From Pseudomonas paralcaligenes (lineage in GTDB: Bacteria; Pseudomonadota; Gammaproteobacteria; Pseudomonadales; Pseudomonadaceae): a stretch of 64,000 nucleotides of DNA. The notes under the pieces are model-generated. The model was given only the letters and a program-made list of their open reading frames with translations, was not told the origin of the DNA and did no database searches. Position 1 is the stretch's first letter, and each line of letters starts with the position of its first letter. Below are positions 45,332 through 54,681 of the stretch, piece by piece. The stretch lies in the NCBI RefSeq assembly GCF_019655855.1, contig NZ_BPFX01000035.1, forward strand, positions 1-64,000. The letters run 5' to 3'. Position numbers and translations under genes: made by a program.

Positions 45332-47779
45332 ATGATCCATCCTCTTCGCCCGCTGGCCCGCTCGATCGGCTACGCCACCGCTTCCAGCCTCAGCCTCGCC
45401 CTGCTTGCCGGCGCCGGTACCGCCCTGCTCGCCGGCCCCGCCCTGGCGGCGGAAACCGCCGCTCAGGCCCGCACCGTTGTCTTCGACGTGCCCGCCGGCC
45501 CGCTCGACCAGGCGCTCGGCCGCTTCGGCCGCCAGGCCGGCATTCCGCTGTCGACCAACGCCAGCCTCACCGCCGGCAAGCGCAGCGCTGGTGTGGAGGG
45601 CCGCTACGGCGTCGACGAAGGCCTCGCCCGCCTCCTCGCCGGCACCGGTCTGGCCAGCGCGCGCCAGGCCGACGGCAGCTACCTGCTGATCGAGCGCGGC
45701 GAAGCGGGCGACGCCCTGGAGATCGGTGCGACCTCCATCAGCGGCAGCGCGGCGCTGGGCGCCACCACGGAGGGCAGCGGGTCCTATACCACCGGCGAGA
45801 CCAGTGTCGGCACCAAGCTGCCGGCTTCGCTGCGCGAGACACCCCAGTCGGTGACGGTGGTCACCCGGCAACGCATGGACGACCAGAATCTGCAGAAGCT
45901 GGAGGACATCGCCACCTACACGCCCGGCCTGACACTGCGCAAGACGGGCGGTGAGCGCCCGGAGTTCTATTCCCGCGGCGCGGCCATGGACAACATCATG
46001 ATCGACGGCCTGCCGGTGGCTTACGACAGCGACACACTAGGTACCTCGAGCCTGCCCATGTACGACCATGTGGAGGTCGTCCGTGGCGCCTCCGGGCTGA
46101 TGGTCGGCGCGGGCAACCCGTCGGGAACCCTGAATCTGGTACGCAAGCGGCCCACCGACACGCCGAGGCTGTCCATCAGTGCCAGCGTCGGCCGTTGGGA
46201 CGACTACCGTACCGAGCTGGACGTCAGCAACCGGCTGGACAGCGCAGGCGACCTCCGCGGCCGCTTTGTCGCCGCGTATCAGGACCGCAACAGCTTCGTC
46301 GATGCCTACGGCAACAAGCGCCAGCTGTTCTACGGCATCGGCGAATACGACCTGGGCCCGGCGACCACCCTGACGCTCGGGGCCTACTACAACCGCGAGG
46401 ACAATCCCGGCGCCGACTGGAACGGCCTGCCGACCCGGCCCGACGGCAGCTTCTTCGATTTCCCCCGCTCGACCCGTACCGCGCCGGGCTGGACCTACTG
46501 GGACAAGGAGAATCGCAGCGTCTTCGCCGAGGTGGAGCATCGCTTCGACAACGACTGGAAGCTGCGCCTGAACGGCACCTGGCTGCGTGGTGACATGGAA
46601 ATGCTCGGCGGCAGTTTCTACACCGACGAGAACGACGACTACCACCTGAACGTCGGGCGTTATACCTACCAGCACACCCAGAAGAGCGTCGACACCTACC
46701 TCTCCGGTCCCTTCAGCCTGTTCGGCGCGACCCATGAGCTGGTCGTCGGCGCCAGCTTCCGCCGCGACGACACCGACGACGGCCCGGGTGGCCCGGGGAT
46801 CGATACCGATGTCATCGTCGATCCGACCCGTTTCGACCCCAAGGCCTACGCCAAGCCGGCGATCGAGCACAACTGGTCGCGCGATGGCCGCGAGGAGCAA
46901 TCCAGCACCTACGCCACGGCACGCTTCAACTTGCGCGAGGACCTGCGGCTGATCCTCGGCTCGCGCCTGGACTGGTACGACTACGAGCAGACCACCCACT
47001 CTGGCGGCTACACCTTTGGCGGCGATTACAAGGCCACCCGCGAATACACACCCTATGCAGGCCTGATCCACGACCTCGACGACACCTACTCGGTGTATGC
47101 CAGCTGGACTCGCATCTTCAAGCCCCAGGCTGCCCAGGACGCCGGCGGCAGTCTGCTGGAGCCGGTGACCGGCACCAACTACGAGGCGGGAATCAAGGGC
47201 GAGTACTTCGACGGCGCGCTCAACGCCAGCCTCGCGCTGTTCCAGCTGGTGCAGGAAAACCTGGCCAAGTCGTTGCCCTCCAGCCAGTGCAGCACGGGCA
47301 TCAGCGCCTGCTACGAAGCCAGCGGCGAAGTCCGCACCCGCGGCATCGAACTGGAGATCGGTGGCGAGCTGGCTGCCGGCTGGCAGGTTTCGGCGGGCTA
47401 CACCTACGCCGGCGCCGAGTACACCAGGTCCACCGATTCGGCCAGCAAGGGCGACCGTTTCGACAGCGATACGCCCTACAACCTGTTCAAGGTCTTCACC
47501 ACCTATCGCCTGCCGGGTGCGCTGGACAAGTGGACCGTGGGCGGTGGCTTCCGGACCCAGAGCGGTGCCTATACGAGCTTCGGTGTGAAGCAGGGCGGTT
47601 ACAGCGTGAGCGACTTGATGCTGGGTTACCAACCGAGCCAGGAATGGCAGCTGCAGGCCAACCTGAACAACGCGTTCGACAAGCGCTACTACCAGAACAT
47701 CAGCAACTCCTGGGGCGCCAACAGCTTCGGCGATCCACGCAGCCTGATGCTGACGGTGCGCTACAGCCCTTCGTTCTAG
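45332..47779 (+). CDS. TonB-dependent siderophore receptor with signalling domain
   Basis: An 815-residue outer-membrane receptor. A signal peptide ends near residue 40 (GPALA-AETAAQ). The STN signalling domain follows (VVFDVPAGPLDQALGRFGRQ to about residue 118), then the TonB box region and plug (SVGTKLPASLRETPQSVTVV, EVVRGASGLMVGAGNPSGTL), and a 22-strand barrel ending in Phe (TVRYSPSF). The STN domain links it to the FecIR pair upstream. Closest in style to FpvA/FoxA-type ferric siderophore receptors; the siderophore is not identifiable. Its promoter should be the target of the adjacent sigma factor. Confidence 0.93.
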   Translation: MIHPLRPLARSIGYATASSLSLALLAGAGTALLAGPALAAETAAQARTVVFDVPAGPLDQALGRFGRQAGIPLSTNASLTAGKRSAGVEGRYGVDEGLARLLAGTGLASARQADGSYLLIERGEAGDALEIGATSISGSAALGATTEGSGSYTTGETSVGTKLPASLRETPQSVTVVTRQRMDDQNLQKLEDIATYTPGLTLRKTGGERPEFYSRGAAMDNIMIDGLPVAYDSDTLGTSSLPMYDHVEVVRGASGLMVGAGNPSGTLNLVRKRPTDTPRLSISASVGRWDDYRTELDVSNRLDSAGDLRGRFVAAYQDRNSFVDAYGNKRQLFYGIGEYDLGPATTLTLGAYYNREDNPGADWNGLPTRPDGSFFDFPRSTRTAPGWTYWDKENRSVFAEVEHRFDNDWKLRLNGTWLRGDMEMLGGSFYTDENDDYHLNVGRYTYQHTQKSVDTYLSGPFSLFGATHELVVGASFRRDDTDDGPGGPGIDTDVIVDPTRFDPKAYAKPAIEHNWSRDGREEQSSTYATARFNLREDLRLILGSRLDWYDYEQTTHSGGYTFGGDYKATREYTPYAGLIHDLDDTYSVYASWTRIFKPQAAQDAGGSLLEPVTGTNYEAGIKGEYFDGALNASLALFQLVQENLAKSLPSSQCSTGISACYEASGEVRTRGIELEIGGELAAGWQVSAGYTYAGAEYTRSTDSASKGDRFDSDTPYNLFKVFTTYRLPGALDKWTVGGGFRTQSGAYTSFGVKQGGYSVSDLMLGYQPSQEWQLQANLNNAFDKRYYQNISNSWGANSFGDPRSLMLTVRYSPSF

Positions 47780-47798
47780 CTCCAGTAGCCTGATGAGT

Positions 47799-47856
47799 CG
47801 TAGGGTGCGCCGCGCGCACCGCCTCCAAGCCATCGGTGCGCACGGCGCACCCTACG
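47799..47856. repeat. REP-like palindrome, GTAGGGTGCGC type, copy 2
   Basis: Arms at 47799-47821 and 47834-47856 are complementary over 23 bp with one mismatch. They share the CGTAGGGTGCGC end with the palindrome at 36405-36468, so both belong to one repeat family. It lies between the receptor gene and tag. Confidence 0.85.
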
Positions 47857-47874
47857 ACGTTCCTGGCTACTTAA

Positions 47875-47890
47875 CTGGTTTTTTATACAG
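47875..47890 (+). promoter_or_regulatory. LexA-box-like sequence before tag
   Basis: CTGGTTTTTTATACAG fits CTG-N10-CAG, the LexA recognition pattern, with one departure from CTGT-N8-ACAG. A TATAGT hexamer follows at 47900-47905, so LexA bound here would cover the promoter. It lies 48 bp before the tag start. Confidence 0.5.
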
Positions 47891-47938
47891 TTATTCGCCT
47901 ATAGTGGCGGCTCCGGTTTCCATGAGGACGGCTCCGCC

Positions 47939-48487
47939 ATGCCCCGCTGCTTCTGGTGCAACGACGATCCCCTGTACATCGCCTACCACGACGAGGAATG
48001 GGGCGTGCCGCAGCGCGACCCGCAGTGGCTGTTCGAGATGCTGTTGCTGGAGGGCTTCCAGGCCGGTCTGTCGTGGATCACCGTGCTGAAGAAGCGCGAA
48101 CGCTACCGCCAGGTGCTGTTCGGCTTCGATCCCGGGCGCCTGGCGCGCATGAGCGACGAGGAGATCGAGGTGCTCATGCAGGACCCCGGCATCATCCGCA
48201 ACCGCCTCAAGCTCAAGGCCGCGCGGCAGAACGCGCGGGCCTGGCTGCAGCTGGAGGACCCGGTGACCCTGCTCTGGTCCTTCGTCGGCGGCGCGCCGAA
48301 GATCAACCGCTTCGCCGGGCGCGGCGAGGTGCCGGCCGTGACGCCGGAGGCCGAGGCCATGAGCAAGGCGCTGAAGAAGCGCGGCTTCACCTTCGTCGGC
48401 CCGACCATCTGCTATGCCTACATGCAGGCGGCGGGCATGGTCATGGACCACACCACTGACTGCGACCGCCACGCCGAACTGTCGTAG
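47939..48487 (+). CDS. tag: DNA-3-methyladenine glycosylase I
   Basis: Tag excises 3-methyladenine from alkylated DNA. The 182 residues start MPRCFWCNDDPLYIAYHDEE, with the Cys ligands of the Tag zinc site, then EMLLLEGFQAGLSWITVLKK with the catalytic Glu/active-site helix, and the C-terminal TICYAYMQAAGMVMDHTTDC followed by RHAEL, completing the zinc site. A LexA-like box in its promoter region suggests a damage-inducible setting, though Escherichia coli tag is usually regarded as constitutive. Confidence 0.96.
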   Translation: MPRCFWCNDDPLYIAYHDEEWGVPQRDPQWLFEMLLLEGFQAGLSWITVLKKRERYRQVLFGFDPGRLARMSDEEIEVLMQDPGIIRNRLKLKAARQNARAWLQLEDPVTLLWSFVGGAPKINRFAGRGEVPAVTPEAEAMSKALKKRGFTFVGPTICYAYMQAAGMVMDHTTDCDRHAELS

Positions 48488-48597
48488 CCGGAGACCATCC
48501 ACCAGCCGCCCGGGCTGGTATTCCTGGAACGCATGCAGGCCACTTCCGCTGCGTTCCGCGGCTACAATGCGGCCTTTTGCGCATTCGGGAGTTGCTC

Positions 48598-49485
48598 GTG
48601 GAGAAATTCAAAGGCGCCCTGGTCGTCGGCTTTCTGCGGTTGTTCGCCCTGCTGCCCTGGGGCGCCGTGCAGGCCGTGGGGTCCGCCATCGGCTGGCTGA
48701 TGTGGAAGGTGCCCAACCGCTCGCGCGAGGTGGTGCGCATCAACCTCGCCAAGTGCTTCCCCGAACTCGACGAGGCGGCCCGCGAGCGCCTGGTCGGCGA
48801 GACCCTGCGCGACATCGGCAAGACTTTCACCGAAAGCGCCTGTGCCTGGATCTGGCCGGTGGAGCGCACCCTCAAGCTGGTGCGCGAGGTCGAAGGGCTG
48901 GATGTCCTCCACGAGGCCCTGGCGTCTGGCAAGGGGGTGGTCGGCGTGGCCAGCCACCTGGGCAACTGGGAGGTCCTCAACCACTACTTCTGCACCCAGT
49001 GCAAACCGGTGATCTTCTACCGGCCGCCCAAGCTCAAGGCGGTCGACGAGCTGCTGCAGAAGCAGCGCGCCCAGCTGGGCAACCGGGTCGCCGCCTCGAC
49101 CAAGGAAGGCATCCTCAGCGTGATCAAGGAGGTGCGCCGCGGTGGCGTGGTGGGCATCCCCGCCGATCCGGAGCCCAGCCTTTCCGCCGGAGTCTTCGTG
49201 CCCTTCTGTGCGATCCAGGCGCTGACCAGCAAGTTCGTGCCCGGCATGCTCGCCGGCGGCAAGGCCCGTGGCGTGCTGCTCAACGCGATACGGCTGCCGG
49301 ACAACAGCGGCTTCAAGGTGATCTTCGAGGCCGTGCCGGACGACATGTATAGCGAGGACCCGCAGGTGTCCGCCGCGGCCATGAGTCGCGAGCTGGAGCG
49401 CTACGTGCGCGCGTACCCGAGCCAGTACCTGTGGAGCATGAAGCGTTTCAAGAAGCGCCCGGCCGGCGAGAAGAAGTGGTATTGA
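48598..49485 (+). CDS. lipid A late acyltransferase, LpxL/HtrB type
   Basis: A 295-residue membrane acyltransferase of the LpxL/LpxM family that adds a secondary acyl chain to lipid A; the Pseudomonas homologue at this locus acts in lauroyl transfer. The HX4D/E motif is SHLGNWEVLN, and later blocks IFYRPPK and GVVGIPADPEPSLSAGVFV are typical. The GTG at 48598 has CGGGAG six bases upstream; an in-frame TTG at 48577 has no such site. The C-terminus QYLWSMKRFKKRP carries the family's basic signature. Confidence 0.92.
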   Translation: MEKFKGALVVGFLRLFALLPWGAVQAVGSAIGWLMWKVPNRSREVVRINLAKCFPELDEAARERLVGETLRDIGKTFTESACAWIWPVERTLKLVREVEGLDVLHEALASGKGVVGVASHLGNWEVLNHYFCTQCKPVIFYRPPKLKAVDELLQKQRAQLGNRVAASTKEGILSVIKEVRRGGVVGIPADPEPSLSAGVFVPFCAIQALTSKFVPGMLAGGKARGVLLNAIRLPDNSGFKVIFEAVPDDMYSEDPQVSAAAMSRELERYVRAYPSQYLWSMKRFKKRPAGEKKWY

Positions 49486-49543
49486 TGCCGCGCCCGATAG
49501 CTATTACCGTCAGAGCCATCTTCCCGCCCGGAACAGGACAGGC

Positions 49544-49810
49544 ATGGACAACAAGCGCGAGCACAACCGAACCCCGCTGAAGGTCCAGCTGCGCATCGAC
49601 CATCCGGTCCATGGGCGGATGATGGTGACGACCCGCGATATCTCGGAAAGCGGCGTGTTCGTGGTGATAGACGACGCCCAGAGCCTGCTGCAGATCGGTG
49701 AGGTGGTCAGCGGCCAGGTCCAGGGCCTGCCGGTGGAGGCGCCCGTGGTGCAGATGCAGGTGGTGCGCTTCGAACCGAGCGGCGTGGGGCTGATCTTCAA
49801 GCGGGACTGA
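49544..49810 (+). CDS. PilZ-domain protein
   Basis: An 88-residue single-domain protein. The c-di-GMP-binding motifs are KREHNRTPLK (RxxxR form) near the start and DISESGVFVVID (D/NxSxxG). It is essentially only the PilZ fold. Stand-alone PilZ proteins act as c-di-GMP receptors or adaptors, and the partner is unknown. The position after the lipid A acyltransferase gene is conserved in Pseudomonas. Confidence 0.9.
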   Translation: MDNKREHNRTPLKVQLRIDHPVHGRMMVTTRDISESGVFVVIDDAQSLLQIGEVVSGQVQGLPVEAPVVQMQVVRFEPSGVGLIFKRD

Positions 49811-49842
49811 CCCGTTCTCCCTGACCCCTCCGCTCCGGCGCC

Positions 49843-50184
49843 CTACTCCCCCTGCTCCCGTTCGCTGGCGGCCGCCTTCTCCAGGCGCCGCAGGAACACG
49901 GTCATTTCCTTCTCCGTCTGCTTGTCGCCGCGCTTGCGCGCCACTTCCAGCCCGTTGTGCCAGGCCTGGCGTGCCTCTTCGAGCATGCCCTGGCGCTGGC
50001 AGGCCTGGCCCAGCAGCTTCCAGGCAGCGGAATAGTTGGGGTCGAAGCCCAAGCACTTCTGCAGATGCTCGGCGGCGCGCTCGGCATCGCCGCCGTCGAG
50101 GTAGGCCTTGCCCAGGCCGAAGCGCAGCAGGGCGTTGTCCACCCCGCGGGTCAGCAGTCTTTCCAGTGAGTCCGGCGTCGTCAT
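49843..50184 (-). CDS. TPR-repeat protein
   Basis: A 113-residue protein with two tetratricopeptide repeats. NALLRFGLGKAYLDGGDAER then AAEHLQKCLGFDPNYSAAWK fits the TPR consensus, followed by LLGQACQRQGMLEEARQAWH. A charged C-terminus (KEMTVFLRRLEKAAASEREQ) follows. No signal peptide is visible, so it is cytoplasmic and presumably a protein-interaction adaptor. It lies 26 bp after trkA on the same strand. Function unknown. Confidence 0.85.
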   Translation of the reverse strand: MTTPDSLERLLTRGVDNALLRFGLGKAYLDGGDAERAAEHLQKCLGFDPNYSAAWKLLGQACQRQGMLEEARQAWHNGLEVARKRGDKQTEKEMTVFLRRLEKAAASEREQGE

Positions 50185-50209
50185 GCCCTGGCCTCGGCGA
50201 AATGCCCTG

Positions 50210-51583
50210 TCAGAAGAAGGTCAGACCGACCTGGAACAGGCGTTCCACGTCGCGGATGTACTTCTTATCGACGAGGAACAGTATCACGTGGTCGCCCGAG
50301 GCGATCACCGTGTCGTCGTGGGCGATCAGCACTTCCTCGTCGCGGATCACCGCGCCGATGGTGGTGCCCGGCGGCAGGGCGATCTCCTCGATCATCTTGC
50401 CGACCACCTTGCTCGAACGGGCGTCGCCGTGGGCGATGGCCTCGATGGCCTCGGCGGCACCGCGGCGCAGACTGTGTACGCTCTCGATGTCGCCGCGGCG
50501 CACGTGGGTCAGCAGGGTGCCGATGGTGGCCAGCTGCGGGCTGATGGCGATGTCGATGTCGCCGCCCTGCACCAGATCGACGTAGGCCGGGTTGTTGATG
50601 ATGGTCATCACCTTGCGCGCGCCCAGGCGCTTGGCCAGCAGCGAGGACATGATGTTGGCCTCGTCGTCGTTGGTCAGGGCGAGGAAGATGTCGGCCTCGT
50701 TGATGTTCTCCTCCACCAGCAGGTCGCGGTCGGAGGCGCTGCCCTGCAGCACGATGGTGCTTTCCAGGTTGTCCGAGAGGTAGCGGCAGCGCGCCGGGTT
50801 CATCTCGATGATCTTCACCTGGTAGCGGCTCTCGATCGCCTCGGCCAGGCGCTCGCCGATATGGCCGCCACCGGCGATGACGATGCGCTTGTAGCTGTCC
50901 TCGAGGCGGCGCAGCTCGCTCATCACCGCGCGGATGTGGGCCTTGGCGGCGATGAAGAACACCTCGTCGTCGGCTTCGATCACCGTGTCGCCCTGGGGCA
51001 TGATCGGCCGGTTGCGGCGGAAGATGGCGGCGACGCGGGTGTCGACGTTGGGCATGTGCTCGCGCAACTGGCGCAGCTGCTGGCCGACCAGCGGGCCGCC
51101 GTAGTAGGCCTTGACCGCCACCAGCTGGGCCTTGCCCTCGGCGAAGTCGATCACCTGCAGGGCGCCGGGGTACTCGATCAGGCGCTTGATGTAGTTGGTG
51201 ACCACCTGCTCGGGGCTGATCAGCACGTCGACCGGGATGGCCTCGTTGTCGAACAGCGCTTCGCGGGTCAGGTAGGCCGATTCGCGCACCCGGGCGATCT
51301 TGGTCGGGGTGTGGAACAGGGTGTAGGCCACCTGGCAGGCGACCATGTTGGTCTCGTCACTGTTGGTCACCGCCACCAGCATGTCGGCGTCGTCGGCGCC
51401 GGCCTGGCGCAGCACGGTGGGGAATGAGCCGCGACCGACCACGGTGCGGATGTCCAGGCGGTCGCCGAGGTCGCGCAGGCGGTCGCCGTCGGTGTCGACC
51501 ACGGTGATGTCGTTGGCCTCACTGGCCAGGTGCTCTGCCAGGGTCCCGCCGACCTGGCCGGCGCCGAGAATGATGATCTTCAT
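50210..51583 (-). CDS. trkA: Trk potassium-uptake system regulatory protein TrkA
   Basis: TrkA is the peripheral NAD(H)-binding subunit that gates TrkH/TrkG K+ channels. The 457 residues hold two RCK units, each a Rossmann fold plus RCK_C domain. The glycine motifs are [16 protein letters not shown] at the start and [15 protein letters not shown] near 235. The potassium channel itself is not encoded in this window. It lies 13 bp downstream of rsmB in a def-fmt-rsmB-trkA series. Confidence 0.97.
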   Translation of the reverse strand: MKIIILGAGQVGGTLAEHLASEANDITVVDTDGDRLRDLGDRLDIRTVVGRGSFPTVLRQAGADDADMLVAVTNSDETNMVACQVAYTLFHTPTKIARVRESAYLTREALFDNEAIPVDVLISPEQVVTNYIKRLIEYPGALQVIDFAEGKAQLVAVKAYYGGPLVGQQLRQLREHMPNVDTRVAAIFRRNRPIMPQGDTVIEADDEVFFIAAKAHIRAVMSELRRLEDSYKRIVIAGGGHIGERLAEAIESRYQVKIIEMNPARCRYLSDNLESTIVLQGSASDRDLLVEENINEADIFLALTNDDEANIMSSLLAKRLGARKVMTIINNPAYVDLVQGGDIDIAISPQLATIGTLLTHVRRGDIESVHSLRRGAAEAIEAIAHGDARSSKVVGKMIEEIALPPGTTIGAVIRDEEVLIAHDDTVIASGDHVILFLVDKKYIRDVERLFQVGLTFF

Positions 51584-51596
51584 GCGGACTCTTTCC

Positions 51597-52910
51597 TCAG
51601 CCGCGCGGTGCTGCGGCGATCTTGATCAGCTTGGCATAGTAGAAGCCGTCGTGGCCGTCGACCTGGGGCAGCAGCTGGCGGCCGTGGGTCTGCTTGAGGC
51701 CGAAGGCGCCGGGGATGTCCAGTTCGCGGGCGCCCGGCGTGCGCTGCAGGAACGCGGCGATGTTGTCGCGGTTCTCCTCCGGCAGCACCGAGCAGGTGGC
51801 GTAGAGCAGCACGCCGCCGACCTCCAGGGTTGGCCACAGGGCATCGAGCAGCTCGCTCTGCAGGGTGGCAAGCGCGGTGATGTCGTCGGCCTGGCGGGTC
51901 AGCTTGATGTCCGGATGGCGGCGGATCACGCCGGTGGCCGAACAGGGCGCGTCGAGCAGGATGCGCTGGAACGGCTTGCCGTCCCACCAGGCGGCCACGT
52001 CGCGGCCATCGGCGGCGACCAGGGTGGCGTCGAGCCGCAGGCGGTCGAGGTTTTCCTGCACTCGGGCCAGGCGCGCCGGCTCCAGATCCAGGGCGACGGC
52101 TTCCTTCAGGCCCGGCTCGGCTTCGAGCAGGTGGCAGGTCTTGCCGCCGGGTGCGGCGCAGGCATCCAGCACGCGCTGGCCGGGCGCCAGGTCGAACAGG
52201 TCGGCGGCCAGCTGGGCGGCCTCGTCCTGCACGCTGACACGACCTTCCATGAAGCCCGGCAGGGTCTTCACGTCGCAGGGTTGCAGCAGGCGGATACCGT
52301 CGCGGCTAAAGGTGCAGGGCTCGGCCTCGATGCCGGCGCCGCGCAGCTCGGCCAAGTAGTCGTCGCGGCTGCCGTGGCGGCGATTGACCCGCAGGATCAG
52401 TGGCGGGTGCTCGTTGTTGGCGGCACAGATCGCCTGCCAGTGCTCCGGCCAGTCGGCCTTGAGGCGTTTCTGTAGCCAGCGTGGGTGAGCGGTATGCAGC
52501 ACCGGGTCGCGATCCAGTTCGGCGAACAGCGCCTCATTATCGCGCTGGGCATTGCGCAGCACGCCGTTGAGCAGGCCCTTGAGCGAGGGCTTCTTCAGTT
52601 TGTCGACGCAGGCCACGGTCTCGCCGATGGCGGCGTGGGCCGGGATGCGGGTGTGCAGCAGCTGGTACAGGCCGATCAGCAGCAGGGCCTCGACGTCGCG
52701 GTCGGCAGCCTTGAAAGGTTTCTGCAGCAGCTTGTCGGCGAGCAGCGCCAGGCGCGGTTGCCAGCGCGCGGTGCCGAAGGCCAGGTCCTGGGCGAGCGGC
52801 CGGTCGCGCGGCTCGACCCGGTCCAGCAGCGGCGGCAGGCTGCTGCCCAGCGACGCCTTGCCATTGAGCACGGCGGCCAGCGCGCGGGCGGCGGCCAGGC
52901 GAGGGTTCAT
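51597..52910 (-). CDS. rsmB: 16S rRNA (cytosine-967-C5)-methyltransferase RsmB
   Basis: RsmB (Sun/Fmu) methylates C967 of 16S rRNA. The 437 residues have an N-terminal NusB-like RNA-binding domain (residues to about 140) and a C-terminal methyltransferase with [20 protein letters not shown] for SAM, the catalytic-Cys region [16 protein letters not shown] and the second Cys in [13 protein letters not shown]. Its start overlaps the fmt stop (ATGA). Confidence 0.97.
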   Translation of the reverse strand: MNPRLAAARALAAVLNGKASLGSSLPPLLDRVEPRDRPLAQDLAFGTARWQPRLALLADKLLQKPFKAADRDVEALLLIGLYQLLHTRIPAHAAIGETVACVDKLKKPSLKGLLNGVLRNAQRDNEALFAELDRDPVLHTAHPRWLQKRLKADWPEHWQAICAANNEHPPLILRVNRRHGSRDDYLAELRGAGIEAEPCTFSRDGIRLLQPCDVKTLPGFMEGRVSVQDEAAQLAADLFDLAPGQRVLDACAAPGGKTCHLLEAEPGLKEAVALDLEPARLARVQENLDRLRLDATLVAADGRDVAAWWDGKPFQRILLDAPCSATGVIRRHPDIKLTRQADDITALATLQSELLDALWPTLEVGGVLLYATCSVLPEENRDNIAAFLQRTPGARELDIPGAFGLKQTHGRQLLPQVDGHDGFYYAKLIKIAAAPRG

Positions 52911-53839
52911 TGACCGAGCACCAGGCCGGGGGCGAACTGCTCGCGGCGGCTGTTGTACAGGTCGGCGAAGGCCAGCGGCTTGCCGCCGGGCAGCTGCAGG
53001 CGGGTCAGGCGCAGGGCGCCGTCGCCACAGGCGACGGTCAGGCCGGTCTTGTCGGCGGCGAGCACGGTGCCGGGCGCACCCCTGCCCTCACCCGGTTCGG
53101 CCGCGTGCACCTTGAGCGCTTCGCCATTCAGGGTGCTGTGGCAGATCGGCCAGGGGTTGAAGGCGCGGACCAGACGCTCCAGCTCGACGGCCGGGCGGCT
53201 CCAGTCGAGGCGCGCCTCGTCCTTGTTCAGCTTGTGCGCGTAGGTCGCCAGACTGTCGTCCTGCACTTCGCCGCGCAGCTCACCGGCAGCCAGCTTGCCC
53301 ACGGCCTCGACCACCGCCTGGGAGCCCAGCTCGGCCAGGCGGTCGTGCAGGCTGCCGCCGGTGTCGTCGGCGGTGATGGTGGTGGTGACCTTGAGCAGCA
53401 TGGGGCCGGTGTCCAGGCCCGCTTCCATCTGCATTACGGTGACGCCGCTGCTGGCATCGCCGGCCTCGATAGCGCGCTGGATCGGCGCCGCACCGCGCCA
53501 GCGCGGCAGCAGCGAGGCATGGCTGTTGATGCAGCCCAGGCGCGGGGTATCCAGCACCACCTGGGGCAGGATCAGGCCGTAGGCCACCACCACCATCAGG
53601 TCCGGCTTGAGCGCGGCCAGTTCGGCCTGGGCAGCCGGGTCGCGCAGGGTCTGCGGCTGGTACACGGCGATATCGTGTTGCAGGGCCAACTGCTTGACCG
53701 GGCTGGGCATCAGCTTCTGCCCGCGGCCGGCCGGCCGGTCCGGCTGGGTATACACGGCGATGATCTCGCGGCCCGCATCGAGCAGGGCCTGCAGGTGCTG
53801 GGCGGCGAATTCCGGGGTGCCGGCAAAGATGATGCGCAT
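52907..53839 (-). CDS. fmt: methionyl-tRNA formyltransferase Fmt
   Basis: Fmt formylates initiator Met-tRNA. The 310 residues begin [20 protein letters not shown] and contain the formyl-THF site [20 protein letters not shown] and [17 protein letters not shown], followed by the C-terminal tRNA-binding domain. The gene and def act on opposite ends of the same formyl-methionine cycle. Here they are separated by a 165-bp palindromic element at 53865-54030, which is unusual because they are normally nearly adjacent. Confidence 0.97.
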   Translation of the reverse strand: MRIIFAGTPEFAAQHLQALLDAGREIIAVYTQPDRPAGRGQKLMPSPVKQLALQHDIAVYQPQTLRDPAAQAELAALKPDLMVVVAYGLILPQVVLDTPRLGCINSHASLLPRWRGAAPIQRAIEAGDASSGVTVMQMEAGLDTGPMLLKVTTTITADDTGGSLHDRLAELGSQAVVEAVGKLAAGELRGEVQDDSLATYAHKLNKDEARLDWSRPAVELERLVRAFNPWPICHSTLNGEALKVHAAEPGEGRGAPGTVLAADKTGLTVACGDGALRLTRLQLPGGKPLAFADLYNSRREQFAPGLVLGQ

Positions 53840-53864
53840 GGATCACTCACTGCTTGAAAAGAAA

Positions 53865-54030
53865 AAGGCTTGCCTTCCAGGCTACGTGAGAACTGCTGCG
53901 CTCGGTTATGCCGCGTCAAAAACAGGCTCGGAATGCTCATGTACAACTCGTACACTCCGCTTCCTCGCCTGTTTTTTTCCTTGCCTAACCTTCGCTCGCG
54001 ACGTTCTCACGCAGCCTGGGGCAAGCCTTT
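53865..54030. repeat. long imperfect palindrome (possible MITE) between def and fmt
   Basis: The ends AAGGCTTGCC-CAGGCTACGTGAGAAC (about 53865-53892) and GTTCTCACGCAGCCTGGGGCAAGCCTT (54003-54029) are inverted copies of about 27 bp with one mismatch and a 2-bp indel. A second inner pair (AAAAACAGGCTCGG and its partner CCTCGCCTGTTTTT) brackets a centre with TGTACAACTCGTACA. The whole could fold into one very long hairpin. No coding sequence spans it. The element type is inferred from its structure. Confidence 0.7.
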
Positions 54031-54042
54031 GGGAGTCGTGGA

Positions 54043-54549
54043 TCAAGCCTGCTGGCGGTGCTGTTTTTCCAGCTTCTTCTTGATCCGGTCACGCTTGAGG
54101 CTGGACAGGTAGTCGACGAACAGCTTGCCGTTGAGGTGATCACACTCGTGCTGGATGCACACGGCGAGCAGGCCTTCGGCGATCAGTTCGTAGGGCGTGC
54201 CGTCGCGGTCCTGCGCCTTGATCTTCACCTTCTGCGGCCGGTCGACGTTCTCGTAGAAGCCCGGGACGGAGAGGCAGCCTTCCTGGTACTGGTCCATCTG
54301 TTCGGTCAGCGACTCGAACTCGGGGTTGATGAACACCCGCGGCTCGGATTTGTCCTCGGACAGATCCATCACCACCACACGCTTGTGCACGTTGATCTGG
54401 GTGGCCGCCAGGCCGATGCCGGGCGCGGCGTACATGGTCTCGAACATGTCGTCGATCAGCTGGGACAACGCCGCGTCGAAGACAGTCACCGGCTTGGCGA
54501 TGGTGCGCAGGCGCGGATCGGGGAATTCGAGGATGTTGAGTATCGCCAT
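54043..54549 (-). CDS. def: peptide deformylase
   Basis: Def removes the N-formyl group from new proteins. The 168 residues carry the three family motifs: [10 protein letters not shown] near residue 45, [13 protein letters not shown] near residue 90 and [16 protein letters not shown] (HExDH metal site) near residue 130. The C-terminus is basic ([12 protein letters not shown]). It is transcribed divergently from the LysM gene and upstream of fmt-rsmB-trkA. Confidence 0.98.
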   Translation of the reverse strand: MAILNILEFPDPRLRTIAKPVTVFDAALSQLIDDMFETMYAAPGIGLAATQINVHKRVVVMDLSEDKSEPRVFINPEFESLTEQMDQYQEGCLSVPGFYENVDRPQKVKIKAQDRDGTPYELIAEGLLAVCIQHECDHLNGKLFVDYLSSLKRDRIKKKLEKQHRQQA

Positions 54550-54681
54550 GGCTGTTTGTGATGCACTTGTGGAATAAAGTAAAAAACCGCTGCTAAGATG
54601 ATGAGCAGCTTGAAAAACGGCTCAGAGGCCGCTGGTTCTGCGGCTTACAGGCGCCAGCCACATAATAAAGGGATTCACCGC

